Notes under the pieces: generated by a model
Databases searched by the model: none
Seen by the model: the letters and a program-made list of their open reading frames with translations, nothing else
Told to the model about the DNA's origin: nothing
In this document: positions 26,921 through 36,151 of the stretch, one piece after another
Layout: each line of letters opens with the position of its first letter
Position numbering within the stretch: the first letter of the stretch is position 1
Translations under genes and position numbers: made by a program
Source: Gammaproteobacteria bacterium UBA7310
GTDB lineage: Bacteria; Pseudomonadota; Gammaproteobacteria; Pseudomonadales; Ketobacteraceae
Direction of reading: 5' to 3'
DNA: 64,000 bases
NCBI GenBank assembly: GCA_002471665.1
Contig: DKQK01000029.1
Location: 1 to 64,000, forward strand

Positions 26921-28404
26921 GGCACGGTCTCAGCGGCGCCGCTGTCCTGGCCCGCCGTTACGGTGAGCAAAGCGTCTGGCTGAACGATCCGCTGAAATGC
27001 CTGCCTTACGTCGTCGACCTCGACTTGTTCCACGTTGCCGATGTAGGTATCCAGATAGTTCAGGGGCAAGTCGTAAAAGCCGATCATCCCCAGGTAGTCC
27101 ACGATGTTGCTGTTGCTGGCGGTTTGCAGGGGGAAACTACCCAGAATATGGCGTTTGGCCGCGTCCAGCTCCTGGGCGGTTGGCCCGTTGCGGACGAAGT
27201 CGGACAGGGTGGTGTTGAGCAGGTCAAGGGCTTGCCGGGTCTGATCGCTGCGGGTTTGCAGATTGATCAGGAAGGGGCCGGCGCCGGCCATGGGGATGAA
27301 GTGACTGTAGACGCTGTAGGCCAGTCCGTGGTCCTGCCGGATGATCTGGTTAAGGCGGGAACTGAATCCGCCGGCACCCAGAATTTCGTTACCCACATAG
27401 AGCGCAAACCAATCCGGATCGCCGCGTTTTACCCCCAGTCCACCCACCATGATATGGGTCTGACTGGAGGGAAACTCCACATGTTCCTGTATGGCTTGCT
27501 GCAGTTTATTGGCGGCGGGTAACGGCGGGGCGGGTTGACCCGCCGGCAATTGCTTGTCCAGTTGCAGGGCGATCAGCTCGGCCTGGGTGCGGTCAATGTC
27601 GCCGATCATGGCCACCACCATGTTGGCCGCCACGTAGTACTGCTGGTGAAAACGCCGCAAGTCTTCGGTGCCGATACGATTGAGGCTGTCTTCATTGCCG
27701 TTGGGGGGAATGCCGTAGGGCAGCTCGCCGTACAGTTGCTGGAAGAAGGCTTTCTGAGCCAGTGCGCCGGGGCTTTGTTTTTCCTGTTGCAGGCCCAGCA
27801 GCATCTGGCCACGCAAGCGTTGCAGGCTGCTCTGTGGGAATGTTGGTTGCGATACCACGTCGTAAAACAGGGTCAAGGCCGGATCGCGGTATTGACTGTC
27901 GGACAGGGTGCGCAGGCTGACCACGGCCATGTCCCGGTAGGAGGCGCTGTTGATGCTGGCGCCCAAGCCTTCAAAGTGGCGGGCGATGGCGTCCACATCG
28001 GCAATGCCCGCGCCTTCGGTCAGCATGGAGCTGGTGAGCTGGGCCAACCCCGGTAGCGACTGATCGCGGGCCGCACCGGCGTCAAACACCACTTTAACGT
28101 CCAGCATGGGAATCTCCGGCGCCTGCACAAACAGCACCCGGGCACCGTTGGGTGTGTCCCAGGATTCGATATGAACCTTGTGGGGTTTGGCGTGGGCCTG
28201 CTCAATCATTTCCAGGGAGGTCAGCTTCAGGCCATCGGCCCGCTCCTTGAGGGCTTGATTCTGGCTCGGTAAAACCAGTGGGCCCGGTTGCTCCGCCCCG
28301 GGTTTGCGGCTGCCCGGCAGGTTGTAGAGCACCACGATAAAGATACACACCACCAGGATCATGATGCTGAGGGTTTTGCGGCTGATGCGGCTTTGTTCAG
28401 ACAT
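26917..28404 (-). CDS. M16-family peptidase-like protein without zinc site
   Basis: 495 residues with an N-terminal membrane anchor (TLSIMILVVCIFIVVLYNL). Both M16 domains are recognisable, but the HxxEH zinc motif is missing where expected (GLAQLTSSMLTEGAG), so it is probably the non-catalytic partner. The R/Y substrate-binding segment AYSVYSHFIPMAGAGPFLI is kept. It follows the active M16 gene by 27 bases and would form a pair with it, as in MPP or PqqFG-like heterodimers. Confidence 0.9.
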   Translation of the reverse strand: MSEQSRISRKTLSIMILVVCIFIVVLYNLPGSRKPGAEQPGPLVLPSQNQALKERADGLKLTSLEMIEQAHAKPHKVHIESWDTPNGARVLFVQAPEIPMLDVKVVFDAGAARDQSLPGLAQLTSSMLTEGAGIADVDAIARHFEGLGASINSASYRDMAVVSLRTLSDSQYRDPALTLFYDVVSQPTFPQSSLQRLRGQMLLGLQQEKQSPGALAQKAFFQQLYGELPYGIPPNGNEDSLNRIGTEDLRRFHQQYYVAANMVVAMIGDIDRTQAELIALQLDKQLPAGQPAPPLPAANKLQQAIQEHVEFPSSQTHIMVGGLGVKRGDPDWFALYVGNEILGAGGFSSRLNQIIRQDHGLAYSVYSHFIPMAGAGPFLINLQTRSDQTRQALDLLNTTLSDFVRNGPTAQELDAAKRHILGSFPLQTASNSNIVDYLGMIGFYDLPLNYLDTYIGNVEQVEVDDVRQAFQRIVQPDALLTVTAGQDSGAAETVP

Positions 28405-28431
28405 GGGGAAATGAAATCCTTTGCTTCAACG

Positions 28432-29784
28432 TTACAGTGGCTGCGGCTTAAGGATGGCCACGGTTTTGTTGTCGGGAATAAGATACTTGCGGGCCGCCGC
28501 CTGAATCTGTTGCGGGGTGATGGCGGAGAGTTTGTCCACCATGGTGTCTGCTTCCCGCCAGCTGCGGCCGATGGCTTCCATGCGCCCGATCTGGTTGGCC
28601 TGGCTGGAAATGGAATCCTGTTGGTAAATGATGCCGGAAATAATCTGGGCCTTCACCCGCTCCAGTTCCGCCGGGTCCGCAAGCTCGGTTTGCAGGCGTT
28701 CAATCTGCTGTTCGAAAGCCTCTTCCAGTTGTTCAACCGAGTAGCCCTCACTGGGTACGCCGCTGAAATAGAACAGGGTATCGCCCAGGGCAAAGCCACC
28801 GTAACCGGCACCGGCACTGGCGGCAATACCCTGGTTGCGTACCATTTCTGTTTCGATGCGGGCACTGTAACCACCGTCTAGCACACCGGCCAGCATGCGC
28901 AGGGCATACACGTCGGTTGCGTCGGTTGCGGTGTTGATGCCGGGTACATTGTATCCCACGTACAAGGTGGGAATCTTGGCCGGAATGGCGACTTCAATGC
29001 GGCGTTCACCCTTGCCGGCCACTTCCTTGTTGAGGGGGCGCTTGGGCAAATCCCCTGCCGGTATCGGGCCAAAATAGCGGGAGGCCAGGCCGAATACTTC
29101 TTTGGCGTTGACATCACCCACCACCACCAGGATGGCATTGTTGGGTACATACCACTGCCGATACCAGTTGCGGGCGTCCTGGCCGGTCATATTATCCAGA
29201 TCGTGCATCCAGCCAATCACCGGGTTGTGGTAGCCGGACGACAAATAGGCCGCTGCCATGAACCGTTCATAGGCCACCGAGTTGGGTTTGTCGTCAGTGC
29301 GCAGGCGGCGTTCTTCCTTTACCACCTCGATTTCTTTGGCGAATTCCTCGTCGGGCATGATGGCGTTCTGCATGCGATCGGCTTCCAGCTCGATGGACAG
29401 GGGCAGGTTGGTGGCACTCATGACCTGGTAGTAGCCGGTGTAGTCATAGGAGGTGAAGGCGTTTTCACTGCCGCCGTAGCGGGCGATCAGCTTGGAGAAT
29501 TCACCGCTGGGCACTTTGTCAGTGCCCTTGAACATCAGATGTTCCAGGACATGGGATACGCCGGTCACACCGGCGTGTTCGTAACTGGAACCCACCCGAT
29601 ACCAGACCTGGGATACCATCACCGGGGCCCGGTGATCCTCCCGCACGATGATCTTCATGCCGTTGTCCAGGGTGTGGGTAAAGGTGCGGTCGGCCACGCT
29701 GGTTTCGGCGCTGACCGGTGTGGCCAGGGCCAGGCTGGCGCCGGCCAGAATCAGGGTGCTGCAAATGTGTCGTATCACCATCAT
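28432..29784 (-). CDS. Zinc-dependent M16 peptidase (insulinase family)
   Basis: 450 residues with a signal peptide ending TPVSA. Zinc motif HVLEHLMFKGT (about residues 81-91) and the downstream glutamate of FAKEIEVVKEERR are intact, as is the second-domain YSARIETEMVRNQG segment. A periplasmic protease of unknown substrate, paired with the inactive homologue downstream. Divergent from ftsY with a 189-base gap. Confidence 0.93.
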   Translation of the reverse strand: MMVIRHICSTLILAGASLALATPVSAETSVADRTFTHTLDNGMKIIVREDHRAPVMVSQVWYRVGSSYEHAGVTGVSHVLEHLMFKGTDKVPSGEFSKLIARYGGSENAFTSYDYTGYYQVMSATNLPLSIELEADRMQNAIMPDEEFAKEIEVVKEERRLRTDDKPNSVAYERFMAAAYLSSGYHNPVIGWMHDLDNMTGQDARNWYRQWYVPNNAILVVVGDVNAKEVFGLASRYFGPIPAGDLPKRPLNKEVAGKGERRIEVAIPAKIPTLYVGYNVPGINTATDATDVYALRMLAGVLDGGYSARIETEMVRNQGIAASAGAGYGGFALGDTLFYFSGVPSEGYSVEQLEEAFEQQIERLQTELADPAELERVKAQIISGIIYQQDSISSQANQIGRMEAIGRSWREADTMVDKLSAITPQQIQAAARKYLIPDNKTVAILKPQPL

Positions 29785-29973
29785 GGTTCATCTTGTTGGG
29801 GGATGGGTTAATGGAAATGCGTAAGCGTCCTAAGACAACGAATTCAACTGCTAATTCCCCACTCATCACTTTCCTGGCAGGGGCGCTGAGAATTAGCTGC
29901 TGAGTCGATTTCCAACAAATGGTAGGATACCGCCCAGAGAACTCTGACTGCAAAATGATTTCGAGGTTGTTCT

Positions 29974-31143
29974 ATGGTTAACCCTGCTCACGAGGCTGCC
30001 GTGTTCGAGCGCCTGTTCGGCCCCGGCCCACATCTGTTGCGTGGTGCCGAGGTGCTGACTGAGCAAGCCCTGTTTGCCCGTTTCTTTGATGAAGAGGCGG
30101 CCAATCAGGCATTGATGGCACCGCCCCTGGAAGCAGTGGAAGAAACCGTTGTCGAACCGGAGGTTGTGGTGGAGGCGGTTTCATCGCCCGCGCCTGAGCC
30201 TGCCCCGGTGGCGGAACCGGTGTCTTTCTTTGCCCGGGTCAAGCAGGGGCTGACCCGTACCCGGGCCGGTCTCAGCGATGGTCTGGCCGGCCTGCTGCTG
30301 GGTAAAAAGGCCATTGATGATGAGCTGCTGGAAGACATAGAAACCCAGTTGCTGGTGGCGGACGTGGGCATGGACGCCACCGCAAAAATCATTGCCGCCA
30401 TCACCGAGCGCATGAATCGCAAGGAACTGAAGGATTCCGATGCCCTGTACGACGCCCTGCAGGAAGAAATGACCTCGGTGCTGCGCCGTTCAGACGCCGG
30501 TGGCGGCCTGCAAATTGACTCCGGCAAACAGCCCTATGTGATTCTGATGGTGGGGGTGAACGGGGTGGGTAAAACCACCACCATCGGCAAACTGGCGAAA
30601 AAACTGCAGCAGGAAGGTAAGTCTGTAATGCTGGCCGCAGGGGATACATTCCGCGCCGCGGCGGTGGAGCAATTGCAGGTCTGGGGGGAGCGCAACAATA
30701 TTCCCGTGGTGGCGCAGCATACCGGTGCCGACAGCGCCTCGGTGATTTTCGATGCGGTGCAGTCGGCCCAGTCCCGTGGTGTGGATGTGTTGATCGCCGA
30801 TACCGCCGGCCGCCTGCACACCAAAAGCAACCTGATGGACGAGTTGTCGAAAGTGAAACGGGTCATGGCCAAGCTGGACACCAGTGCCCCCCATGAGGTG
30901 ATGCTGGTGCTGGATGCCGGCACCGGGCAGAATGCCCTCAGTCAGGCGGAGCAGTTCCACCAGGCCGTGGGGGTTACGGGTATTACGCTCACCAAACTCG
31001 ATGGCACCGCCAAGGGTGGTATTGTGTTTGCCATTGCATCCCGCATGGGGCTGCCCATCCGCTTTATCGGGGTGGGGGAGCAAATCGATGATTTGCGGCC
31101 GTTTGCAGCGGACGAATTTGTCAGGGCTTTGTTTGATCGGTAG
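29974..31143 (+). CDS. ftsY: Signal recognition particle receptor FtsY
   Basis: 389 residues. Acidic/proline N-terminal A domain (about 1-85), then N and G domains: GVNGVGKTTTIGKLA (G1), DTFRAAAVEQL, DTAGRLHTKSNLM (G3), TKLDGTAKGG (G4/G5). Docks SRP-ribosome complexes at the inner membrane. First of ftsY-ftsE-ftsX-(rpoH), a conserved cluster. Confidence 0.96.
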   Translation: MVNPAHEAAVFERLFGPGPHLLRGAEVLTEQALFARFFDEEAANQALMAPPLEAVEETVVEPEVVVEAVSSPAPEPAPVAEPVSFFARVKQGLTRTRAGLSDGLAGLLLGKKAIDDELLEDIETQLLVADVGMDATAKIIAAITERMNRKELKDSDALYDALQEEMTSVLRRSDAGGGLQIDSGKQPYVILMVGVNGVGKTTTIGKLAKKLQQEGKSVMLAAGDTFRAAAVEQLQVWGERNNIPVVAQHTGADSASVIFDAVQSAQSRGVDVLIADTAGRLHTKSNLMDELSKVKRVMAKLDTSAPHEVMLVLDAGTGQNALSQAEQFHQAVGVTGITLTKLDGTAKGGIVFAIASRMGLPIRFIGVGEQIDDLRPFAADEFVRALFDR

Positions 31144-31215
31144 TGCTGCAGGGCGGGTTGTTCACAGCGGCACTGTGCAGGGGGCGGAAGTAAAACACAA
31201 CACACTCCGGATGCT

Positions 31216-31926
31216 ATGATTCACTTCCATAAGGTCAGTAAACGTTACGATAATGGTAAGGATGCGTTGCTCAATGTCAGCTTCGAGCTGGATCAGGGCG
31301 AGCTTACCTTTCTCACCGGGCACTCCGGTGCCGGCAAAAGCACCCTACTGAAATTGATTATGTTGATCGAGCGGCCCAGTGGCGGACGCATGGTGATCTG
31401 TGATCAGGATGTGGCAAAAGTGGGGCGTTCCGCTATCCCTTATTTCCGTCGTCAGATCGGCATGGTGTTCCAGAATCATCAGCTGCTGTTCGACCGCACG
31501 GTATACGATAATGTGGCCCTGCCGTTGATCATCGCCGGGTATCGCCCCCGGGAAACCGGGCGCCGGGTGCGCGCGGCGCTGGACAAGGTGGGCTTGCTGG
31601 ACAAGGAAGCCTTAAACCCCATCGCGCTCTCCGGTGGTGAGCAGCAACGGGTGGGAATTGCCCGTGCGGTGGTCAACAAACCCCGTATCCTGATTGCGGA
31701 CGAGCCCACCGGTAACCTGGACCCTGGACTGTCTGCCGAGATCATGGACCTGTTCGATCAGTTCTCCCAGGTGGGGGTGACCGTATTGATCGCCACCCAC
31801 GACCTGGGTTTGATCGCCCGTTATGATCATCGCCTGCTGTCGCTGGATTCGGGCCGTTTGATCAGCGATGGTATGGATCAGATTGCGGCGGATCCGCACC
31901 ACCAGATCTACACCGGGGGTTATTGA
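31216..31926 (+). CDS. ftsE: Cell division ATP-binding protein FtsE
   Basis: 236 residues. Walker A GHSGAGKST (36-44), signature LSGGEQQR, Walker B ILIADEPTGNLDP. With FtsX it forms an ABC-type complex that activates septal peptidoglycan hydrolases. Starts 72 bases after ftsY and overlaps ftsX by one base. Confidence 0.96.
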   Translation: MIHFHKVSKRYDNGKDALLNVSFELDQGELTFLTGHSGAGKSTLLKLIMLIERPSGGRMVICDQDVAKVGRSAIPYFRRQIGMVFQNHQLLFDRTVYDNVALPLIIAGYRPRETGRRVRAALDKVGLLDKEALNPIALSGGEQQRVGIARAVVNKPRILIADEPTGNLDPGLSAEIMDLFDQFSQVGVTVLIATHDLGLIARYDHRLLSLDSGRLISDGMDQIAADPHHQIYTGGY

Positions 31927-32912
31927 TGAATCAAAAAGCCACCCCGGTCAAGAACACCGCGCCGAAAGGGGCCACCGCGGCAAGAACCACTTTCAAACAG
32001 CGCTTTGAAAGCTGGCGCGAGCATCATAAAGAAGTCGCTCTGGAGAGCCTCAACCGGTTGCTGGCAACGCCCCTGCCAACGGTCATGACGGTGCTGGTGA
32101 TTGCCATCGCCTTGAGCCTTCCGGCAGGCCTGTATGTGATGCTGAAGAATGCCGAAGCCATCAGTGACGATTGGGATGGCAGCGCCCAGATATCGCTGTT
32201 TCTCCATTTCAAAACCAGTGCAGAGCAGGGCCGCAAGCTGGCGGACACTCTGGCGCAACGGGGCGATGTAAAGCGCACCGAGTACATTTCCCGGCAACAG
32301 GCGCTGGCTGAGTTCGAAGAGCAAAGTGGATTTGGTGACCTGCTGCAGGAGCTGGGGGAAAACCCGTTGCCGGCGGTGGTGGTGGTGTATCCCTCGGTAA
32401 CCGATCTGGACGCGGCGGAAGCCCTGCGTCTGGATCTGGCCGCTCAGGGAGAGGTGGACCTGGCCCAGCTGGATGCCCAATGGGTGCAGCGGTTATACGC
32501 CATTCTGGATCTGGGGCGACGCCTGGTGGTGGCGCTCAGTATCGGCCTGGCGCTGGCGGTGCTGCTGGTGATCATCAACACCATTCGCCTGGCCATTGAA
32601 AGCCGGCGCGATGAGATCATCATCGTCAAACTGGTGGGGGGAACCGATGCCTTTGTGCGGCGGCCGTTTATGTACACCGGATTATGGTATGGACTGGGGG
32701 GCTGCCTGATTGCCCTGCTGCTGATTCAGACCCTGTTGTGGTGGCTGGATGGCCCGGTGCAGGCACTGTCGGAGTTGTATCGCAGCCAATTTGAGCTAAG
32801 TGGGTTAGGGCTTGAGGTGACGTTCCTGATGTTAACGGGCAGTATTCTCATAGGGTTAGTGGGTGCTCGCTTGGCGGTCAGCCAGCATATTCGCTCAATT
32901 GAGCCCGGTTAA
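31926..32912 (+). CDS. ftsX: Cell division membrane protein FtsX
   Basis: 328 residues with four membrane helices around an extracytoplasmic loop (FLHFKTSAEQGRKLADTL to LDAQWVQRLYAI), then AIESRRDEIIIVKLVGGTDAFVRRPF, the classical FtsX cytoplasmic loop. The ATG at 31926 overlaps the ftsE stop (TGATG); the preceding TTG is not needed. Confidence 0.95.
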   Translation: MNQKATPVKNTAPKGATAARTTFKQRFESWREHHKEVALESLNRLLATPLPTVMTVLVIAIALSLPAGLYVMLKNAEAISDDWDGSAQISLFLHFKTSAEQGRKLADTLAQRGDVKRTEYISRQQALAEFEEQSGFGDLLQELGENPLPAVVVVYPSVTDLDAAEALRLDLAAQGEVDLAQLDAQWVQRLYAILDLGRRLVVALSIGLALAVLLVIINTIRLAIESRRDEIIIVKLVGGTDAFVRRPFMYTGLWYGLGGCLIALLLIQTLLWWLDGPVQALSELYRSQFELSGLGLEVTFLMLTGSILIGLVGARLAVSQHIRSIEPG

Positions 32913-33034
32913 TGGGGGAATCTCAGGCGCGGGCGGCGGAAATATTCGGGGAAATACCGTGACCCCCCTTGAAAAGCACCGGCAAAACCCCCAACAATAG
33001 CAGGCCCGACCCCGACGGATGACCATGGATACGG

Positions 33035-33062
33035 GGAACTTTTGGCGGAATTAGCACTCCTA
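33035..33062 (+). promoter_or_regulatory. Sigma-E-like promoter of rpoH
   Basis: GGAACTT at 33035-33041, a 16-base spacer, and TCCTA at 33058-33062. The -35 equals the RpoE consensus and the spacer equals that of E. coli rpoH P3 and rpoE P2; the -10 fits TCnnA. A sigma-70-like TATACT (33061-33066) overlaps but lacks a good -35. Confidence 0.6.
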
Positions 33063-33077
33063 TACTGAGAGTGCTAA
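33051..33077. promoter_or_regulatory. CIRCE operator (HrcA site) in the rpoH leader
   Basis: TTAGCACTC (33051-33059), nine bases, GAGTGCTAA (33069-33077): identical to the CIRCE consensus in both arms and spacer length. HrcA binds it and is made active by GroEL. It covers the -10 region of the rpoH promoter, 32 bases before the start codon. hrcA itself is not in this window. Confidence 0.85.
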
Positions 33078-33108
33078 ACTCAGTCAGACCCGATGGAGGT
33101 TCTACTAT

Positions 33109-33966
33109 ATGAATAACGCCCTTCAACCAGCATTTGTCACCGCACCCGGTGTCAATCTCGAAGCATACGTGCAGTCTGTGCAGACTGTACCGGTATTGAG
33201 CGCGGAAGAAGAAAAGGCACTGGCTGAAAAACTGTTTTTCGAAGACGATGTGGACGCCGCCCGCCAGCTGGTATTGTCTCATCTGCGCTTTGTGGTGCAC
33301 ATCGCCAAATCCTACAACGGCTACGGTCTGCCCCAGTCCGACCTGATTCAGGAAGGCAATGTGGGCCTGATGAAAGCCGTCAAGCGCTTCGACCCCACGG
33401 TTGGGGTACGTCTGGTGTCATTCGCCGTGCACTGGATCAAAGCCGAAATCCATGAGTACGTACTGCGCAACTGGCGCATCGTCAAAATTGCCACCACCAA
33501 AGCCCAACGCAAGCTGTTCTTTAATCTGCGCAGCCAGAAAAAACGCCTGGGCTGGATGAACAGCGATGAGATTAATGCCATCGCCAAAGACCTGGGTGTG
33601 TCGGCTTCCGATGTGCGTGAGATGGAAGGCCGATTGGGCGCCTACGACGCCTCCTTCGACGCCCCGGTGGACGCAGACGATGACAGTGCCGGTCAGGCTC
33701 CGGTGTATTACCTTGAAGACAAGACCATGGACCCGGCAGCGATGCTGGAGAATGACGATTGGGAATCTGCCCACAACGAACGCCTCTATCAGGCGATGGC
33801 GACACTGGATGATCGCAGTCGCGATATCCTGCAGAGCCGCTGGTTCGAAGATGACAAAGCCACGTTGCACGAGCTGGCTGCCAGGTATGATGTGTCGGCA
33901 GAACGTATTCGCCAGTTGGAAAAAAACGCCATGAAAAAACTCAAAGTGCATATGCTGGAAGCGTAA
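33109..33966 (+). CDS. rpoH: Heat-shock sigma factor RpoH (sigma-32)
   Basis: 285 residues. Region 2 has [39 protein letters not shown], and the diagnostic RpoH box [14 protein letters not shown] (about residues 132-145) is intact, as is the region 4 helix-turn-helix [34 protein letters not shown] stands nine bases before the ATG. Upstream regulation appears double: a sigma-E-like promoter and a CIRCE operator. Confidence 0.97.
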   Translation: MNNALQPAFVTAPGVNLEAYVQSVQTVPVLSAEEEKALAEKLFFEDDVDAARQLVLSHLRFVVHIAKSYNGYGLPQSDLIQEGNVGLMKAVKRFDPTVGVRLVSFAVHWIKAEIHEYVLRNWRIVKIATTKAQRKLFFNLRSQKKRLGWMNSDEINAIAKDLGVSASDVREMEGRLGAYDASFDAPVDADDDSAGQAPVYYLEDKTMDPAAMLENDDWESAHNERLYQAMATLDDRSRDILQSRWFEDDKATLHELAARYDVSAERIRQLEKNAMKKLKVHMLEA

Positions 33967-33986
33967 AGCGGACAGGTTGCTGTATG

Positions 33987-34020
33987 TAAAGGCCGATCCC
34001 GTGATCGGCCTTTATTTTTA
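33987..34020 (+). terminator. Rho-independent terminator after rpoH
   Basis: Stem AAAGGCCGATC / GATCGGCCTTT with a four-base loop, followed by ATTTTTA. Confidence 0.9.
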
Positions 34021-34112
34021 CGTTGTGTAAAAAACCTTAACTGAAATACTCCTGGTATGCCGTTATACTCGCGGTTGATACAATTCGGCTTTTTTGTTTT
34101 TAGGGATCACGA

Positions 34113-34631
34113 ATGAAGTTAGTGCGTAGTGTCGGGGTAGCACTGGCCGCTCTGGTTTGTGTTGTGTTTGCCGACGATGCTGTACAAGCGACAAAGGATG
34201 TGTTTGCTACTCAGATCGCAGAAAGTGCTTCCGCATTGGATGGTCTGTGGGTGTCCAATTGCTATAAGTTTGAAGAGGGCCGTTATCAGGTTCGTACTTT
34301 TGAGTTTGTACTGGATCACCTTGCCACCATCACCACAATCAGTTATCCCGATACCCACTGTGCCGAATCGCCCCTGGGTTCCGCTGTTATTTCCGCTACC
34401 TGGGATATGGGTGAGACGCTGGTTACCGAAGAGGGGCTGTTGGCGTACCGACTGGATGTGCTGTTGAAAGCCGGGCCGCGCCAGGAGCTGACCACGGTGA
34501 AGCAGATCGTGCACTTTCAGAGAGACTCTTTTATCCTGGGCATCAATCGCCTGCTCAGTCGTTACCCCGACAGTTTGGACTGGGAGATCATCTACTCACG
34601 CATCCCATCCCCACCACCGATTGATTTATAG
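34113..34631 (+). CDS. Small secreted protein of unknown function
   Basis: 172 residues with a likely signal peptide (MKLVRSVGVALAALVCVVFA). The mature part contains ALDGLWVSNCYKFEEGRYQVRTFEFVLDHLATITTISYPDTHC, so two cysteines that could pair, in a lipocalin-like beta pattern. No family recognised. A barrel-gene remnant follows immediately in another frame. Confidence 0.6.
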   Translation: MKLVRSVGVALAALVCVVFADDAVQATKDVFATQIAESASALDGLWVSNCYKFEEGRYQVRTFEFVLDHLATITTISYPDTHCAESPLGSAVISATWDMGETLVTEEGLLAYRLDVLLKAGPRQELTTVKQIVHFQRDSFILGINRLLSRYPDSLDWEIIYSRIPSPPPIDL

Positions 34632-34819
34632 CCACCCATTGTTTTAATCTTCGCTCCGTTCATAGGCCGGGACCAGGTTCTGCCTGGCTGGAATATTCGT
34701 TGGGGGTTAATCTGGGGCACACCGTAAGCTTGGGGCTGTTCTATCAAAATTATTTAACCGGTGATCTGGAAAACGCATTGGGCTTGAAGATTTCAGTGGG
34801 CCGGTTTCGCGGTAATTAA
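34625..34819 (+). pseudogene. Remnant of an outer-membrane beta-barrel gene (C-terminal end)
   Basis: An open frame of 64 codons without a usable start codon, bounded by TGA at 34622. Its last 47 residues (GSAWLEYSLGVNLGHTVSLG to KISVGRFRGN) alternate hydrophobic and polar residues and end like a barrel closing strand. It looks like the 3' scrap of a deleted porin-like gene. It is too short to identify the family. Confidence 0.45.
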
Positions 34820-34833
34820 TCCGTTTATAGTGT

Positions 34834-34867
34834 ACCAAAGGCGGCGTGCTCTCCGGCCGCCTTTGGT
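34834..34867. terminator. 12-bp hairpin between barrel remnant and AlkB-like gene
   Basis: ACCAAAGGCGGC / GCCGCCTTTGGT with a ten-base loop, a perfect stem in the convergent gap. No T-run follows on either strand, so it may act as a weak bidirectional terminator or an mRNA 3'-end stabiliser. Confidence 0.5.
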
Positions 34868-34905
34868 TCTGGGGTAATGGGGTTATGAGGTAGTGGGATA
34901 AGGGG

Positions 34906-36111
34906 CTATGCGGCGTTCAGGTCTTTGGCCTCGGGTTCAGGTGCGGCGTCATCGTAGGTCATTGCCTGCAGACGTTTCAGGCCGCTCTTGCGATTCGCTT
35001 CGGCCGCCATGCTACGCTCTTCGGCGCTGGCATAGTGGGCATCCCATGCCAGAAGTTTCGGTGTCATCAGTTTGTGCCACAGTGGTGGAATCAGTGCTAC
35101 CGCAATGGTAGTAAGGTAGCCGTTGATCATCATGGGCGCGTCATGATAGGGCTTCAGCTCATGATAAGGCACTTCACCCTGGGCATGATGATGGGAGTGC
35201 CGGGTCAGGTTAAACATGGACCAGGAACTGAAGCGTTTGTTGGTGTTCCAGGAATGGCGTGGTGCCACCGGGGTTTCCGGATTGCGCACCATGCCGTAGT
35301 GCTCCATATAATTAACGATCTCCAGCAGGGCTTTGCCCCACAGTCCGGCGGCGGTAAAAAACAGTACGCCACTCCAGCTGGCAATCGCAAAAGCGGCCAG
35401 TAGGATAACGCCACTCATCAGGTAACCACGGATGGCAACATTGTGCACGGACAGCAGGGGCTTGCGTTTTTTCTGCAGTCGCTCCCGTTCAATACGCCAG
35501 GCGCTGAGGTTGCCGCGCAGGGTGGAAATGATCACATGGGCGTAAACATTTCGCCCACGGGGTGCGGTGGCGGGGTCGGCCGTGGTGCTGACATAGCGGT
35601 GGTGGCCGTACACATGCTCAATGGCAAAGTTGCTGTCGAAGCTGAACGCCAGCAGCCAGCGCCCTACCCACATGGAGACAGGGTCCCAGGTGCGATGGGT
35701 CAGTTCGTGGCCGGTGATGGTGCCCACCATGCCGATCATCAAACCGGTGAGAATGACACCCCAGAACAGATTCCAGGCGCTGTTGGCGTCCCGGGCCGCC
35801 TGCATATCATAGCCGCTGAGTTGTTGTACCAGGGCGCCGTACCCGGCGGGATCACCAGACCCTACCTGCCACAGAAACACAAACAGAATAAAGGTCATCA
35901 GCGGCAGTGCCAGCCACAGTTGCCAGGTCAGCAATTGTGGGGCCCGGTAGGTAGGTGTGGTTATATCGTCGCCCAGCACCGCATCCAGTAGAATGTAGCC
36001 GATGAAAATCCCCAGAAAGCCGTAGGTCATCCAGTCGCCGCCCAGGGTCAGGAACAGGGCCGACGATAGACCGATGCCGTGAAACAGGAAGAACTTCAGG
36101 TAATGCAGCAT
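34906..36111 (-). CDS. AlkB/XylM-like membrane hydroxylase
   Basis: 401 residues, integral-membrane di-iron monooxygenase. Four membrane-helix regions and the histidine clusters are all present: HELTHR, EHVYGHHRY, NYMEHYGMVR and LTRHSHHHAQGEVPYH. The sequence between clusters (RGRNVYAHVIISTLRGNLSAW) differs from canonical AlkB and from the second hydroxylase at 60 kb, and looks closer to XylM/CymAa-type hydroxylases. It follows a XylA-like reductase by 40 bases on the same strand, the XylMA pattern. The substrate (alkane, alkyl-aromatic or terpene methyl group) cannot be decided. Confidence 0.85.
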   Translation of the reverse strand: MLHYLKFFLFHGIGLSSALFLTLGGDWMTYGFLGIFIGYILLDAVLGDDITTPTYRAPQLLTWQLWLALPLMTFILFVFLWQVGSGDPAGYGALVQQLSGYDMQAARDANSAWNLFWGVILTGLMIGMVGTITGHELTHRTWDPVSMWVGRWLLAFSFDSNFAIEHVYGHHRYVSTTADPATAPRGRNVYAHVIISTLRGNLSAWRIERERLQKKRKPLLSVHNVAIRGYLMSGVILLAAFAIASWSGVLFFTAAGLWGKALLEIVNYMEHYGMVRNPETPVAPRHSWNTNKRFSSWSMFNLTRHSHHHAQGEVPYHELKPYHDAPMMINGYLTTIAVALIPPLWHKLMTPKLLAWDAHYASAEERSMAAEANRKSGLKRLQAMTYDDAAPEPEAKDLNAA

Positions 36112-36151
36112 AAGGTGTCCTCATTAAAAAATCGTGGGTGAAGGATGATGA

